From Methylobacter sp. (lineage in GTDB: Bacteria; Pseudomonadota; Gammaproteobacteria; Methylococcales; Methylomonadaceae): a stretch of DNA of 64,000 nucleotides. The notes under the pieces are model-generated. The model ran no database searches. It was not told the DNA's origin and saw only the letters and a list, made by a program, of their open reading frames with translations. Position 1 is the first letter of the stretch. Each line of letters starts with the position of its first letter. This document shows positions 16,845-27,380 of this stretch, one piece after another. The position numbers and the translations under genes were made by a program. Location: the NCBI GenBank assembly GCA_028716975.1, contig JAQUOU010000006.1:124001-188000 (forward strand), read 5' to 3'.

Positions 16845-17210
16845 TCAGCTTCTGCCGACTAAAAAGACACCGCTGCAAATCAATGCAACCCCAATGGCGC
16901 GAGAAACCGTCACCTGTTCTCCCAGCAGGAGTCCAATTAAGGCGGTTAACCCAAACCCTAACCCTACCAGCGGATAGGCCTTGCTGACATCCCAGCGTGA
17001 CAGTACTCCCAGCCATACCATTGCGCCCAGGCCGTACAATGTAAAGCCGAGGATTACGAATTTGTTCGTCAGGATGACCAGAATAGTTCGTAACGCAAAT
17101 GAGTGGGAGAGCGCTTCTTTCACTGCCATGCTGGACATGCCGGCCTTAAGGGCAAATTGAGCCGCAACAGAAAAGACGATACTTGTTATCGCGATCATTA
17201 AGGTTTGCAT
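16845..17210 (-). CDS. SMR/EamA-like four-helix carrier (ArnE/ArnF-like)
   Basis: 121 aa with four membrane helices, beginning MQTLMIAITSIVFSVAAQFA. It has the small multidrug resistance fold (LGAMVWLGVLSRWDVSKAYP, helix 3; GVALICSGVFLVG, helix 4). ArnE/F-type members flip polyprenyl-phosphate sugars. It starts 3 bases after the HAD-UbiA stop and ends 18 bases before the membrane transferase. A generic drug exporter is the alternative; operon context favours lipid flipping. Confidence 0.75.
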   Translation of the reverse strand: MQTLMIAITSIVFSVAAQFALKAGMSSMAVKEALSHSFALRTILVILTNKFVILGFTLYGLGAMVWLGVLSRWDVSKAYPLVGLGFGLTALIGLLLGEQVTVSRAIGVALICSGVFLVGRS

Positions 17211-17213
17211 AAA

Positions 17214-18680
17214 TTATCCTAGATGCAGGAAATGGGCAGAAAGAGTTGCCGCGATCATGGCTAGGATGGTGATGCGGCTGCCTCTATCCTTAATGGCAAA
17301 AACCAGTGGATCGTCGTGCATTTCCCCTCTAGCAGTTTTTATCCATAGCCGGCCCAGCCAGTAAATCAAGCCGATAGCCACCAGCCATAAGAGTTGCACG
17401 CTGGCATATCTTGCCTGGGTATCTGCGGCACTGATGAATAGACCAAATATAACTACGGACGATAAAGCCGCGCCAATTCCCAATGGCCAAAGCACAATGA
17501 GATCAGTTATGCGGTAGTCTCGCCCTTGTGTTTTTTCCTGTCCCGCCAGGCTAAGAGAAATGAGTTCGGAACAGCGTTTAACCAGGGCAAGGCTAAAGAA
17601 AATGAAGACGGAAAATGCGAGCAGCCAGGAACTTACCGGTATGCTTACAGCTACGGCACCGGCAAGGATTCGCAAGGTATAGAGTAGTGAAAGTAATAAT
17701 ACATCGATTAGCACATACTCTTTAAGCGCCCAACTGTAAGTGCTGGTAAGCGCTAGATAAAGCATCAGCATCAGGAGAAAGTTAATTGAAACAGTCACGG
17801 CCAATCCAAGCGCCGCAGCAAGCAATACGAAGGCAACTGATAAGCCTACGGGAATCGTTATGCTGGCGCTGGCAAAAGGGCGAGACCGTTTTCGCGGATG
17901 CGCCCTGTCGCTTTCGATGTCCCATAAATCGTTTAGCATGTAAGTTGCTGAGGCAGCGAGAGAAAAAGCGAAAAATGCAACGATTATAGCGGTTAATTTA
18001 CCGATCTCAAGGAAAGAGAAGGCAGTTAAAAGCGGCACGAACAGCAAGAGGTTTTTCAGCCATTGATGAACTCGAAGCGCGCGTAACCAGTCAGTTATCT
18101 TGATATCTGGACGCGGAAACTCGCGCTCAACCGGCGTATCGCGCCGAACAGCTTTTGCAACTCGAGGAGAAACTCCAACCAGAACCGCCGCTGTCGCAGC
18201 TTTCCAGATTGGCAGGTCGGCCACATTGTCGCCCGCATAAACGAATTTTTCCCCGACTAATTCCCGGATAGCTTCGAGTTTAGCTTTGCTTTTCAGATTG
18301 CGTATATCATCGCTGGCAAGCACTGCGTCAAACAGTTCCAGTTTTAATGCTACAGATTCAGCCACGCTTAAATGAGAGGCTGTAGCGAGAATAAGCCGGC
18401 GCCCTTTTTTCTTTTCTTTACGAAGGTAGTCCAGAAATGGTTCCCGGTAAGGTAAGTTTTCGGCTGAAAAAGGAGCCCGTGCAGCAATAATAGACTTAAA
18501 GGCGGCCCGGCCATTAGGCAGCCAAAAAGGAATCAGGAGAATGTTCACTGGATTAAGCTTGATTAATCGAATGACGGATTCAATCAGCGTATCCGTTGGC
18601 GTAAGAGTGCCATCCAGGTCGACAATTAATGGAATGAATTCATCTTCAATATCTAAAATTAGCGGAGACTCATTATTCAC
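17214..18680 (-). CDS. HAD phosphatase - UbiA prenyltransferase fusion
   Basis: 488 aa, GTG start. Residues 1 to about 195 are a HAD-type phosphatase (VDLDGTLTPTDT with D21 and D23; ILATAS; YAGDNVADLPIW). From about 200 it is an eight-to-nine-helix UbiA prenyltransferase with QWLKN and the Mg-binding NDLWDIESDRAHPRKRSRP. The NDxxDxxxD plus HPxKRxRP pattern resembles decaprenyl-phosphate phosphoribosyltransferase (Rv3806c-like). The fused phosphatase could remove the 5-phosphate made by the transferase, yielding polyprenyl-phosphate ribose. First gene of the operon. Confidence 0.85.
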   Translation of the reverse strand: MNNESPLILDIEDEFIPLIVDLDGTLTPTDTLIESVIRLIKLNPVNILLIPFWLPNGRAAFKSIIAARAPFSAENLPYREPFLDYLRKEKKKGRRLILATASHLSVAESVALKLELFDAVLASDDIRNLKSKAKLEAIRELVGEKFVYAGDNVADLPIWKAATAAVLVGVSPRVAKAVRRDTPVEREFPRPDIKITDWLRALRVHQWLKNLLLFVPLLTAFSFLEIGKLTAIIVAFFAFSLAASATYMLNDLWDIESDRAHPRKRSRPFASASITIPVGLSVAFVLLAAALGLAVTVSINFLLMLMLYLALTSTYSWALKEYVLIDVLLLSLLYTLRILAGAVAVSIPVSSWLLAFSVFIFFSLALVKRCSELISLSLAGQEKTQGRDYRITDLIVLWPLGIGAALSSVVIFGLFISAADTQARYASVQLLWLVAIGLIYWLGRLWIKTARGEMHDDPLVFAIKDRGSRITILAMIAATLSAHFLHLG

Positions 18681-18931
18681 AATGTTTACTCTTGGAAGAT
18701 AACAGAATTTAAATAGTTAGAGGTGAACTCTTGCATTGTCGTGCGCTTGCGTCAGGCCGTTTCATGTTGAAGTAGTCAGTTTATCGGAAAGGGTCATAAT
18801 TGAGTTTGCAAAAGGTTTTTCCAAAGATGCGGACGCTATACAGACATCACATTATCATTGTATAAGCTAAAAATATAAAATAAATGGGTAGCTGTTTCGC
18901 TTGTGCCGGCAGATTAGCAGAACCGGCATTT

Positions 18932-20392
18932 TTAAAACAATGAAGCCCAGATCGAATCTACTTTTTTAATGACTTCCGGCGACATCACAATAGGCCTGCC
19001 CCATTCCCTGCTGGTTTCCCCCGGCCATTTATTGGTGGCGTCAAAGCCAACCTTGGAGCCCAGGCCTGAAACAGGGGACGCGAAATCCAGATAATCGATC
19101 GGCGTGTTTTCCAGTATAGTCAAATCCCTGGCGGGATCCATGCGCGTTGTTATTGCCCAGATGACATCTTGCCAGTTGCGGACATCGACATCGTCATCCA
19201 CGACAATGACGAACTTAGTGTACATGAATTGACGCAGGTATGACCAGGTGCCCAGCATGACTCTTTTGGCATGGCCGGCATATTGCTTTTTCATGCTGAT
19301 GACGGCCATGCGGTATGAGCAGCCTTCAGGCGGCAAATAAAAATCGATAATTTCCGGGAATTGCTTTTGTAATATCGGTATGAAGACTTCGTTTAAAGCA
19401 ACGCCTAAAATTGCAGGTTCATCGGGCGGTCTGCCCGTGTAGGTGCTATGATAAATAGGCGCCTGACGCTGGGTGATTCGCTCTATGGTGAAAACCGGAA
19501 AGCTGTCAACTTCATTGTAATAGCCGGTGTGATCGCCAAACGGCCCTTCCGGCGCGGTTTCACCAGGATAGATAAAGCCTTCCAGAACTATTTCGGCGCT
19601 GGCCGGCACTTGCAGGTCATTAATGAGGCAGGCCGCCACTTCGGTTTTACTGCCGCGCAACAAGCCCGCAAAAGCATATTCGGACAGCGTATCGGGAATC
19701 GGTGTTACGGCTGCAAGTATGGTCGCAGGATCTGCTCCCAAAGCAACTGAAACGGGGAAGGGCTGGCCGGGATAAGCTGTTTGCCATTCCTTGAAATCCA
19801 AAGCGCCGCCCCGGTGAGCCAGCCAGCGCATGATGACTTTATTTTTGCCTATGACTTGCTGGCGATAAATGCCCAGATTTTGCCGGTCTTTGTTGGGGCC
19901 TTTGGTAATCACAAGCGGCCAGGTAATTAAAGGCGCCGCATCTTCCGGCCAGCAGGTTTGAATCGGGTAATCGTTCAGATCGATTTCATCGCCTTCCCGA
20001 ACCAGTTCCTGGCAAGGAGGCGATTTGATCAGTTTAGGCGTCATATTGAGCACTTGCCTGAACACCGGCAATTTTTCCCAAGCATCCTTCATTCCCTTGG
20101 GCGGTTCGGGCTCTTTTAAATAGGCCAGTAATTCACCGATTCCTCGCAATTCATCAACGGAATCAGCTCCCATGCCCATCGCTACCCGGCGCGGCGTACC
20201 GAACAGATTCCCTAAAACGGGAATGTTTGCGCCTTTAGGATTCTCAAACCATAGCGCCGGGCCGCCTTGTTTTAGGGTGCGGTCACAAATTTCCGTCATT
20301 TCCAGATAAGGATCAACGGGAATGGTAATTCGTTTCAGCTCGCCTTGCTTTTCGAGTTGTTTGATAAAATCGCGCAAATCCCTATATTTCAT
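18932..20392 (-). CDS. ubiD: UbiD, 4-hydroxy-3-polyprenylbenzoate decarboxylase
   Basis: 486 aa (family about 490). It starts [20 protein letters not shown] and contains the prenyl-FMN/Mn-binding regions [29 protein letters not shown] and [12 protein letters not shown]. It removes the carboxyl group during ubiquinone synthesis. Its cofactor is made by UbiX, encoded at 58.4-58.9 kb in the same window. Its ATG overlaps the prlC stop by 4 bases (ATGA). Confidence 0.96.
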   Translation of the reverse strand: MKYRDLRDFIKQLEKQGELKRITIPVDPYLEMTEICDRTLKQGGPALWFENPKGANIPVLGNLFGTPRRVAMGMGADSVDELRGIGELLAYLKEPEPPKGMKDAWEKLPVFRQVLNMTPKLIKSPPCQELVREGDEIDLNDYPIQTCWPEDAAPLITWPLVITKGPNKDRQNLGIYRQQVIGKNKVIMRWLAHRGGALDFKEWQTAYPGQPFPVSVALGADPATILAAVTPIPDTLSEYAFAGLLRGSKTEVAACLINDLQVPASAEIVLEGFIYPGETAPEGPFGDHTGYYNEVDSFPVFTIERITQRQAPIYHSTYTGRPPDEPAILGVALNEVFIPILQKQFPEIIDFYLPPEGCSYRMAVISMKKQYAGHAKRVMLGTWSYLRQFMYTKFVIVVDDDVDVRNWQDVIWAITTRMDPARDLTILENTPIDYLDFASPVSGLGSKVGFDATNKWPGETSREWGRPIVMSPEVIKKVDSIWASLF

Positions 20393-22428
20393 GCAGCAAT
20401 GCCGGTATGCTTAAGCAAGGCGTCAATTTCAGGCTCGCGGCCCCGGAAGTTTTTAAATAATTGCATGGCCTCCTGGCTGCCTCCTCGCTCCAGGATGTTA
20501 GTCAAAAATGCATGGCCGGTCTCAGGATCAAAGATGCCGTTTTCTTCAAATAATGAAAAAGCATCGCTGGATAAGACTTCCGCCCATTTGTAACTGTAGT
20601 ATCCAGCAGCATAGCCGCCGGCAAAAATATGCGAAAAGCTGTGGGCAAAGCGGTTGAATTCAGGCGGCTTGACGACGGCAACCTGTGCTCTGACCTGCTC
20701 CAGAATTTCATAAATCCGCCCCCCTTTGTCAGGCTCATAATCCCGGTGAATTCTAAAATCAAACAGGCTGAATTCGAGTTGTCTTACCATGACCATGCCG
20801 GCCTGAAAGTTTTTTGCCGCCAGCATTTTACTAAATAAGGCATCGGGTAATTTTTCGCCCGTTTGATAATGGCCTGAAATCAGCGCCAAAGCTTCTTGCT
20901 CCCAACACCAGTTTTCCATGAATTGACTAGGCAATTCGACCGCATCCCATTCAACGCCGCTAATGCCGGAAACACCCAGATAATCAACCTGCGTGAGCAT
21001 ATGGTGCAAGCCGTGGCCGAATTCATGGAATAAGGTGATGACTTCATCATGCGTCAACAAAGCAGGATCATCTCCCGTTGGAGGCGTAAAATTGCAAGTT
21101 AGGTAGGCGACCGGGATTTGAATGTTAGTATCAGTTTTCTTGCGGCCTACGCAATCATCCATCCATGCTCCGCCGCGTTTTTTAGGGCGCGCATAAAGGT
21201 CGGTGTAAAACCTGCCTCGGAGCTGATCATTTTTGTCATGTATTTGAAAAAAGCGCACATCACGGTGCCAGCTGTCAAAATCGCTAATTTCGGATATTTT
21301 TAATCCATACAGCTTTTCTACTACGGCAAATAGTCCGGGCAGAACACGGGTGATGGGAAAATAAGCTTTAACTTCTTCTTGCGACAACTGGTAAAAATGC
21401 TGGCGCATTTTTTCGGAAGTATAAGCCATATCCCATGACTGAAGGTCGGCAATGCCGCAGTGTTGTCTGGCAAATTCCCGCAACTCCGTCAGATCTTTGC
21501 GCGCCTGCCGCCAGGATCGGTCGGCTAATCCTTCCAGAAAACGGGTAACGTCATCGGTTGTTTCGGCCATTTTTGTGGCTAGAGACAGTTCGGCGTAATT
21601 GTTGAAACCCAACAACCGGGCTTTTTCATGGCGTAATGACAGGGTTTTTTCCATAATTTCAGTATTGGCCCAACGTCCGGCATGAGGTCCCCGGTCTGAA
21701 GCGCGTGTTGAGAAAGCTTCATAATGTTCGCGGCGTAATTCGCGGTTATCGGCATAGGTCATTACCGCAATATAGGACGGAAATTGCAGGGTAATCATCC
21801 AGCCGTTTTTATCCTGACTTTCGGCGGTTTGCCGTGCTTGCGCCAATGCGGAGGGAGGCAATCCGGCTAACACCTGTTCATCGGTGATGAGTTTGGTCCA
21901 GGCATTGGTGGCATCCATTAGATTTTCTTCATAGCTGCTGGCCAGCCGCGATAGCTCCTGGCTTATTTCCTTATAGCGTTGTTTTTTTTCATTATCCAGA
22001 TCAATGCCGGATAATCTGAAATCTCTCAAGGCATTACTGACTATTTTCTGCTGAGCAGTATCCAGCGAGGCAAATTCATCGCTTTTGGCAATAGTAAGAT
22101 ACGCATTAAACAAGGCTTCTTTTTGCCCCATTTCAGTTGAATATTCGCTGAGTTTCGGCAGGCAGGCGTTATAAGCATCGCGCCACTCATCGCTATTGAC
22201 GACTGAGTTCATATGACTGACCGGCGACCATGCTTTATTTAGCTTGTCCTCAACATCTTCCAATGGGTCAATCAGGTTTTGCCAGTTGTAATGGTGGGTT
22301 GCTTCAAGGTGCTGATTAACAACTGAACGGGCCTCTTTAAGGAGTTGATCAATGGCCGGCTCTATATGTTCAGGTTTTATTTGTGAAAACAGGGGTAGTT
22401 CGGAGTTTATTAATAGTGGATTATTCAT
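20389..22428 (-). CDS. prlC: Oligopeptidase A (M3 family)
   Basis: 679 aa, the normal length for PrlC/OpdA. The zinc site is [11 protein letters not shown] with the downstream glutamate in the [18 protein letters not shown] stretch typical of M3 peptidases. It is a cytosolic peptidase that degrades signal peptides and other oligopeptides. Upstream of and overlapping ubiD. Confidence 0.96.
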   Translation of the reverse strand: MNNPLLINSELPLFSQIKPEHIEPAIDQLLKEARSVVNQHLEATHHYNWQNLIDPLEDVEDKLNKAWSPVSHMNSVVNSDEWRDAYNACLPKLSEYSTEMGQKEALFNAYLTIAKSDEFASLDTAQQKIVSNALRDFRLSGIDLDNEKKQRYKEISQELSRLASSYEENLMDATNAWTKLITDEQVLAGLPPSALAQARQTAESQDKNGWMITLQFPSYIAVMTYADNRELRREHYEAFSTRASDRGPHAGRWANTEIMEKTLSLRHEKARLLGFNNYAELSLATKMAETTDDVTRFLEGLADRSWRQARKDLTELREFARQHCGIADLQSWDMAYTSEKMRQHFYQLSQEEVKAYFPITRVLPGLFAVVEKLYGLKISEISDFDSWHRDVRFFQIHDKNDQLRGRFYTDLYARPKKRGGAWMDDCVGRKKTDTNIQIPVAYLTCNFTPPTGDDPALLTHDEVITLFHEFGHGLHHMLTQVDYLGVSGISGVEWDAVELPSQFMENWCWEQEALALISGHYQTGEKLPDALFSKMLAAKNFQAGMVMVRQLEFSLFDFRIHRDYEPDKGGRIYEILEQVRAQVAVVKPPEFNRFAHSFSHIFAGGYAAGYYSYKWAEVLSSDAFSLFEENGIFDPETGHAFLTNILERGGSQEAMQLFKNFRGREPEIDALLKHTGIAA

Positions 22429-22591
22429 AATAAATATCGAAAGAAAAAGTTATGACTACCTGACGGGATGTTGTGCAGCATGCCCAGGAAAATCAGGGGT
22501 TATATCTGAAATACTATACCAACTGTTTGAGATGAAACAGTCATATTGTAAAAAATATCACTAGCCAATAAACCGCAGAGATAATCAACAA

Positions 22592-23008
22592 TTATTTGGG
22601 TGGAGTCTCAAAAAACAAGGCGGTTTTGGATAAATAATCATGCCAGCCGCGCTTGTCTTTATCGAAAAAAATCCATAGGAAGCCCAGTCCGAAAAATATC
22701 CACGATAATAAAGCGGCTGTAAAGCGCAGCAAAGCCTGTTTCCAGCTGATTTGTTCCCGGTTAAGGGTGAGAACTTTTATTTTCCATGCGCGTAAGCCTA
22801 ATGTTTGCCCGCCATGAGTCCAAAACCAGGCATAAAAAAAGAAACTGACCACAAGCAGGTAGACAGGATAAAAAAGCTGCTTTGCAGTGAATGCCTGGCC
22901 TGAATTGAAAGGGAGTATTAGCGCTGTTGCAACAAAAAAGAGGGCTACGAGCAGGAGAAGATCGTAAAAAATGGCGGCGAATCGGCGAAAAAAACCAGGT
23001 GCAGACAT
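22592..23008 (-). CDS. RDD family membrane protein
   Basis: 138 aa with three hydrophobic segments: FYDLLLLVALFFVATALIL; YLLVVSFFFYAWFWTHGGQTLGLR, holding the conserved T-L-G-x-R; and the WIFFGLGFLWIFFDKDKRGWHD segment with its D-K-R-x-W-H-D signature. RDD proteins are integral inner-membrane proteins of uncertain function, sometimes linked to ion transport. Preceded by a 59-aa membrane peptide on the same strand. Confidence 0.9.
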   Translation of the reverse strand: MSAPGFFRRFAAIFYDLLLLVALFFVATALILPFNSGQAFTAKQLFYPVYLLVVSFFFYAWFWTHGGQTLGLRAWKIKVLTLNREQISWKQALLRFTAALLSWIFFGLGFLWIFFDKDKRGWHDYLSKTALFFETPPK

Positions 23009-23061
23009 AAAGTCATTACCGGATCTTGGCGGGCTCTTGTGAATAATAATGGGAAGGGCAA

Positions 23062-23241
23062 TTAGTCTTTAAATAAAGCTAATTTTTGGCCAAAATACAT
23101 ACACATTCCCGTCAAACCTCCCAGCATAAGCAGGGAAAATAGGAAAGGCGGTCTATGAAACAGAAGAATTGAGAAATCTGTTACAAAAAGGCTGGTTAAA
23201 AAAGGATGGTCAATTAAGCCGTTTAAAATCTTTTTGAACAT
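23062..23241 (-). CDS. 59-aa small membrane protein
   Basis: Starts MFKKILNGLIDHPFLTSLFV and ends GQKLALFKD, with one or two hydrophobic helices (about 17-27 and 33-50). A GGA lies about 7 bases upstream of the ATG. It sits 53 bases before the RDD gene on the same strand and is divergent from pcnB. No family is recognised; support is the intact frame, charge distribution and placement. Confidence 0.45.
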   Translation of the reverse strand: MFKKILNGLIDHPFLTSLFVTDFSILLFHRPPFLFSLLMLGGLTGMCMYFGQKLALFKD

Positions 23242-23467
23242 AACTATCCAGTTAAATACGCAAGTGTCTGATGCGAGTGATTAAAAAATGGTTGCTTGAT
23301 CTTATATCTGGTTAAATATATGGCGATCAGTATTTCTTGTAAATAGAGAAATAATAATTCTACTATATTCAAACATGAATGTAATATAAAACAACCAGTC
23401 GGTTGCGCTAGAATGTATGAAATAATAAGGTTATTATAATAATAAAAACAATCAGAGTATAAAGACT

Positions 23468-24838
23468 ATTTTAAATTTCTTTAAAAAACTTATTAATTCA
23501 GCCCGAAGTGAAGCTGAGCCGGTCGTTGCGGGGGTTAAAATATACCCGCGTTCGGCACATACTATTTCACGAACCCAGATTAGTGAAAATGCTTTGAAAG
23601 TTTTGTACCGGCTGCAAAAATCAGGATTCGATGCGTATCTGGTGGGGGGTTGCGTACGCGATTTACTGCTTGGACGAGAGCCTAAAGATTTTGATGTTGC
23701 CACCAATGCTGACCCCGAGCAAATCAGGAAGATTTTTCGTAATTGCCGCTTGATTGGACGGCGGTTTCGCTTGGCGCATGTGCATTTCGGTAGGGAATTC
23801 ATTGAAGTTGCAACGTTTAGAGGTGCTGGGGAAGAGCAAAATGACAAACAGATGCTCAATAAGGAAGGCCGTCTGTTACGGGATAATGTCTATGGAACAA
23901 TCGAGGAAGATGTTTGGCGCCGGGATTTTACCGTTAATGCGCTTTATTACAACATCAGGGATTTTTCGGTGGTGGACTATACCGGGGGCATGGAAGATCA
24001 TAAAACCGGAACGCTCAGACTTATCGGAGATCCTGAAACGCGGTTTCGCGAAGACCCTGTTCGTATGCTCAGGGCAGTACGATTCGCCGTTAAATTGGGT
24101 TTTAAGCTGCATCGTGACTGTGAGAGATCAATTCCTGAGCTGGCTGAGTTATTATCCAATATACCTTCCGCCCGGCTTTATGATGAAACATTAAAGCTGT
24201 TTTTATCCGGCTATGCCTTGCAAACTTTTGAAATGCTCAGGCATTATGGGTTATTTAAAGTATTATTTCCCGCCACCGAAAGTAGTCTGGCTATTGAGGA
24301 AAACGGGTTTCCCAAATTACTGCTGATTAAGGCCCTGGAAAATTCCGATAACAGGATTGCCGAGGGCAAAACCGTTACGGCGTACTTTCTCCTGGCAGCC
24401 TTTTTATGGGAACCGGTCCGGATGCAGGCTAAAGAAAATATGGCGCAAGGAATGGTTGAATATGTGGCTTATCAGGAGGCAGCAGGTGAAGTTATCACCC
24501 GGCAGATTAAAAGTACGGCTTTGCCTCGGCATATCAGCATGGCGATGCGTGAGGTCTGGAGTTTGCAGCCCAGATTTACTGCCCGTCTTGGCTCTAAGCC
24601 CAGTCGCCTGTTAACGCATCCCCGCTTTAGGGCGGCTTATGATTTTTTATTGCTGCGGGCAGATACGGGCGGCGCTGATCCTGAACTGGCTGATTGGTGG
24701 ACCCGCTATCAGGAGGCCGGTGAAACAGAACAAAGAAAAATGACGCAACCTTCGCGTAAAACTCAACATAACAAGTCAGGACGAAAAAGGAATTATCGTA
24801 AAAACACGGACAGTAATACCGCAGGGCATGAAACATAA
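23468..24838 (+). CDS. pcnB: Poly(A) polymerase I (PcnB), probable ATT start
   Basis: 456 aa from ATT at 23468. The nucleotidyltransferase head (LVGGCVRDLLLGREPKDFDV, then RRFRLAHV) and the RNA-binding part are intact, with a basic tail (SGRKRNYRK). The first standard start in frame (TTG 23594) would cut off PRSAHTISRTQISENAL, which matches the conserved E. coli segment before KVLYRL. The upstream frame has no ATG, GTG or TTG before a stop at 23428. ATT at 23468 yields an N-terminus (..LNFFKKLINSARSEAEP) collinear with E. coli PcnB, itself known to start at AUU. Adds poly(A) tails that promote RNA decay. Confidence 0.9.
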   Translation: MLNFFKKLINSARSEAEPVVAGVKIYPRSAHTISRTQISENALKVLYRLQKSGFDAYLVGGCVRDLLLGREPKDFDVATNADPEQIRKIFRNCRLIGRRFRLAHVHFGREFIEVATFRGAGEEQNDKQMLNKEGRLLRDNVYGTIEEDVWRRDFTVNALYYNIRDFSVVDYTGGMEDHKTGTLRLIGDPETRFREDPVRMLRAVRFAVKLGFKLHRDCERSIPELAELLSNIPSARLYDETLKLFLSGYALQTFEMLRHYGLFKVLFPATESSLAIEENGFPKLLLIKALENSDNRIAEGKTVTAYFLLAAFLWEPVRMQAKENMAQGMVEYVAYQEAAGEVITRQIKSTALPRHISMAMREVWSLQPRFTARLGSKPSRLLTHPRFRAAYDFLLLRADTGGADPELADWWTRYQEAGETEQRKMTQPSRKTQHNKSGRKRNYRKNTDSNTAGHET

Positions 24839-24962
24839 ATGCATGAAAAATTTAAATAAAATTCATTATTCCAAGATGGCGGGCCTTGTACTTGACACTG
24901 CTTCGGCCATATGTCAGGGTGATTGTCTGGTTTTATACTGAAATAATTATAAAATTAGGCAG

Positions 24963-25466
24963 ATGAAAAACTCAGCAACCGAACCCGTAACCGCTTATAT
25001 AGGCTTGGGGAGCAATCTTGATAATCCTGCTGAACAAATTAAATCAGCCCGTAGTGCAATTGCTTCAATAGCTGGTGTAAAAGAGCTGGCTTTTTCCAGT
25101 TTGTATCATAGCTCGCCTATGGGTCCGCAGGATCAGCCAGATTATCTCAATGCTGTTATGGCAGTGGAAACACACATGCCTCCGATAGATTTATTGCGCT
25201 GCCTTCAAGCTATTGAAAACGAACAAGGCCGGATAAGAAAAGGTGAGCGCTGGGGAGCGCGAACGTTGGATCTGGATTTACTGGTATATAGCGATCAGCA
25301 AATTGAAACTGCTGAGTTGACCGTACCTCATCCAGGACTTGCGGACAGGGCTTTTGTCCTGTATCCCCTGGCTGAGATCGCGCCCCATCTTTCAGTGGCG
25401 GGTAAAGGCAATATTGCTGATTTAATTGTAAAATGTCCATTGAATGGGCTGAGGCGGTTATTTTGA
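24963..25466 (+). CDS. folK: FolK, hydroxymethyldihydropterin pyrophosphokinase
   Basis: 167 aa. HPPK motifs are present: YIGLGSNLDNP at the start, LYHSSPMGPQDQPDYLNAV, and RWGARTLDLDLLVY with the Mg-binding DLDLL. It transfers pyrophosphate to the pterin in folate synthesis. The panB GTG begins one base after its stop, giving a folK-panB-panC operon as in many gammaproteobacteria. Confidence 0.96.
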   Translation: MKNSATEPVTAYIGLGSNLDNPAEQIKSARSAIASIAGVKELAFSSLYHSSPMGPQDQPDYLNAVMAVETHMPPIDLLRCLQAIENEQGRIRKGERWGARTLDLDLLVYSDQQIETAELTVPHPGLADRAFVLYPLAEIAPHLSVAGKGNIADLIVKCPLNGLRRLF

Positions 25467-25467
25467 A

Positions 25468-26280
25468 GTGAATCAGTATGCGAGTGAATCTAATGTAAAA
25501 CGGCTGTCGATTAATCAGTTGGCTGCAATGAAGCTGCGCGGCGAGAAAATTTCCAGTTTAACAGCTTACGATGCCAGTTTTAGCGGGTTGCTTGATAAGG
25601 TTGGGGTCGATATTATCCTGGTGGGGGACTCGTTGGGTATGATTATTCAAGGTCATGACACAACACTTCCTGTTACCATTAAAGACATGGCTTATCATAC
25701 GCGGTGCGTCGCCAAGGCACGGCGGCGGGCATTTTTAATCGCTGATTTGCCGTTTATGACTTATCACACTTCTATTGTTGCAGCCAAAAATGCTGCCGGA
25801 TTAATGCAGGCTGGTGCGCAAATGGTCAAGCTGGAAGGGGCAAGAATTGACTGTGTCAAGTTTCTTGTCGATCAGGGCATTCCGGTTTGCGGCCATTTAG
25901 GTTTATTGCCGCAATCAATTCATCAAGTTGGCAGTTATAAAGTTCAGGGGAAAGAGCACACCGATGCGACAAAAATCATTGATAATGCCTATCAGCTCCA
26001 ACAAGCGGGAGCTGGGCTGTTAGTGCTGGAGTGTGTTCCTGCTGAACTTGCCAGGGAAATCAGCATGCAGCTAAGCATTCCCGTTATTGGCATCGGTGCC
26101 GGTATAGACTGTGACGGTCAAGTGTTGGTGCTATATGATATGCTCAATATCGGTGTCATTAAACGTCCGCGTTTTTCCAAAAATTTTATGCTCGAGGCGG
26201 CGGATATTGAACAGGCTATTAGTGATTACCATCAAGCTGTCAAGCAGTTACAGTTTCCAGCAGCGGAACATAGTTTTTAA
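25468..26280 (+). CDS. panB: PanB, ketopantoate hydroxymethyltransferase
   Basis: 270 aa, GTG start immediately after folK. The metal and substrate sites are visible: SLTAYDASF, ILVGDSLGM, GHDTTLPVT, KLEGA and GHLGLLPQS. The enzyme uses methylenetetrahydrofolate to make ketopantoate, first step of pantothenate synthesis, which fits its coupling to a folate gene. Confidence 0.96.
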   Translation: MNQYASESNVKRLSINQLAAMKLRGEKISSLTAYDASFSGLLDKVGVDIILVGDSLGMIIQGHDTTLPVTIKDMAYHTRCVAKARRRAFLIADLPFMTYHTSIVAAKNAAGLMQAGAQMVKLEGARIDCVKFLVDQGIPVCGHLGLLPQSIHQVGSYKVQGKEHTDATKIIDNAYQLQQAGAGLLVLECVPAELAREISMQLSIPVIGIGAGIDCDGQVLVLYDMLNIGVIKRPRFSKNFMLEAADIEQAISDYHQAVKQLQFPAAEHSF

Positions 26281-26285
26281 ATCCA

Positions 26286-27137
26286 GTGCAAACAGTAAAA
26301 ACCGTTCCTGAATTACGGCATGCCATTCGAGTATGGCGTTTAGCCGGGGAAAGCATTGCTTTTGTGCCGACCATGGGAAACTTGCACGAAGGCCATTTAA
26401 AACTGGTGACTGTAGCAAGGCAAAAAGCCGACAAAGTAGTTGCCAGTATATTCATAAACCCTACCCAGTTCGGTGTTGGGGAAGATTTTGCAACTTATCC
26501 CCGTACCGAACTTGAAGATCAGGATAAACTGAATGCGGCTAACACAGACTTACTGTTTCTACCGGCTGTCCCCGAAGTTTACGCAGAAGATGCCAACACA
26601 GTCGTAACTGTAACCGGGTTGTCTGAACTTTATTGCGGCGCTTCCAGGCCGGGACATTTTAACGGTGTTGCGACTGTGGTCTGCAAGCTGTTCAATATGG
26701 TGCAGCCGGATATTGCCTTATTCGGTCTAAAAGATTTTCAGCAATTGACGGTAATAAGAGCCATGGTCAGGGATTTAAATATTCCTGTTGAAATTGCCGG
26801 CGTAGAAACCGTAAGGGAAGCAGACGGCTTAGCAATGAGCTCAAGGAACAGCTATTTAACTGCTGAAGAAAGAGTTACTGCGCCAAAACTTTATGAAGCC
26901 TTATGTGCGGCGCGTGTGGCAATTTTATCGGGAAATAGGTCTTATGCGGAAATAGAGCAGAATGCCTGGCTGTTCTTGCAGAAATTCGGTTTCCAGCCTG
27001 ATTATTTTTGCGTGTGCCGAAGCCAAGATTTAAAAAAAGCGGAGGTAGATGATAGCGACCTGGTGTTGCTGGCGGCGGCAAAGCTCGGTAAAACCCGATT
27101 GATTGATAATCTTTGCTTTTCCATAGGTAACCGTTAA
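26286..27137 (+). CDS. panC: PanC, pantothenate synthetase
   Basis: 283 aa, GTG start 5 bases after panB. It has FVPTMGNLHEGHLKLV with the HxGH nucleotide motif, INPTQFG, and the KMSKS-like SSRNSYL. It joins pantoate and beta-alanine using ATP. The beta-alanine comes from PanD, encoded about 240 bases further on. Confidence 0.96.
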   Translation: MQTVKTVPELRHAIRVWRLAGESIAFVPTMGNLHEGHLKLVTVARQKADKVVASIFINPTQFGVGEDFATYPRTELEDQDKLNAANTDLLFLPAVPEVYAEDANTVVTVTGLSELYCGASRPGHFNGVATVVCKLFNMVQPDIALFGLKDFQQLTVIRAMVRDLNIPVEIAGVETVREADGLAMSSRNSYLTAEERVTAPKLYEALCAARVAILSGNRSYAEIEQNAWLFLQKFGFQPDYFCVCRSQDLKKAEVDDSDLVLLAAAKLGKTRLIDNLCFSIGNR

Positions 27138-27380
27138 GCAGTTAAAAGTTAATTTAATATTTCAGTAAGTAAATTATTGAACAACCGATAGATTAGTGGG
27201 TCAACGCACAGTATGAAATGGCCGAATGAAACAGAATAATGGTGAATTTGCTTAATCCTGGCAAGTTGAAATATATTAATAACGGATATTGAATATTGCA
27301 ATTTGAATATCTAAAAAGTTGATGGATAATTGCAATTAATGGATAATGTTGACTTAATTAAAGATATTAATAGTGTTTTT

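Noticed and set aside
18904-18935. Hairpin TGCCGG...CCGGCA next to ubiD as its terminator
   Set aside because: The T-run lies on the plus-strand side only, so it would not terminate the minus-strand ubiD transcript.
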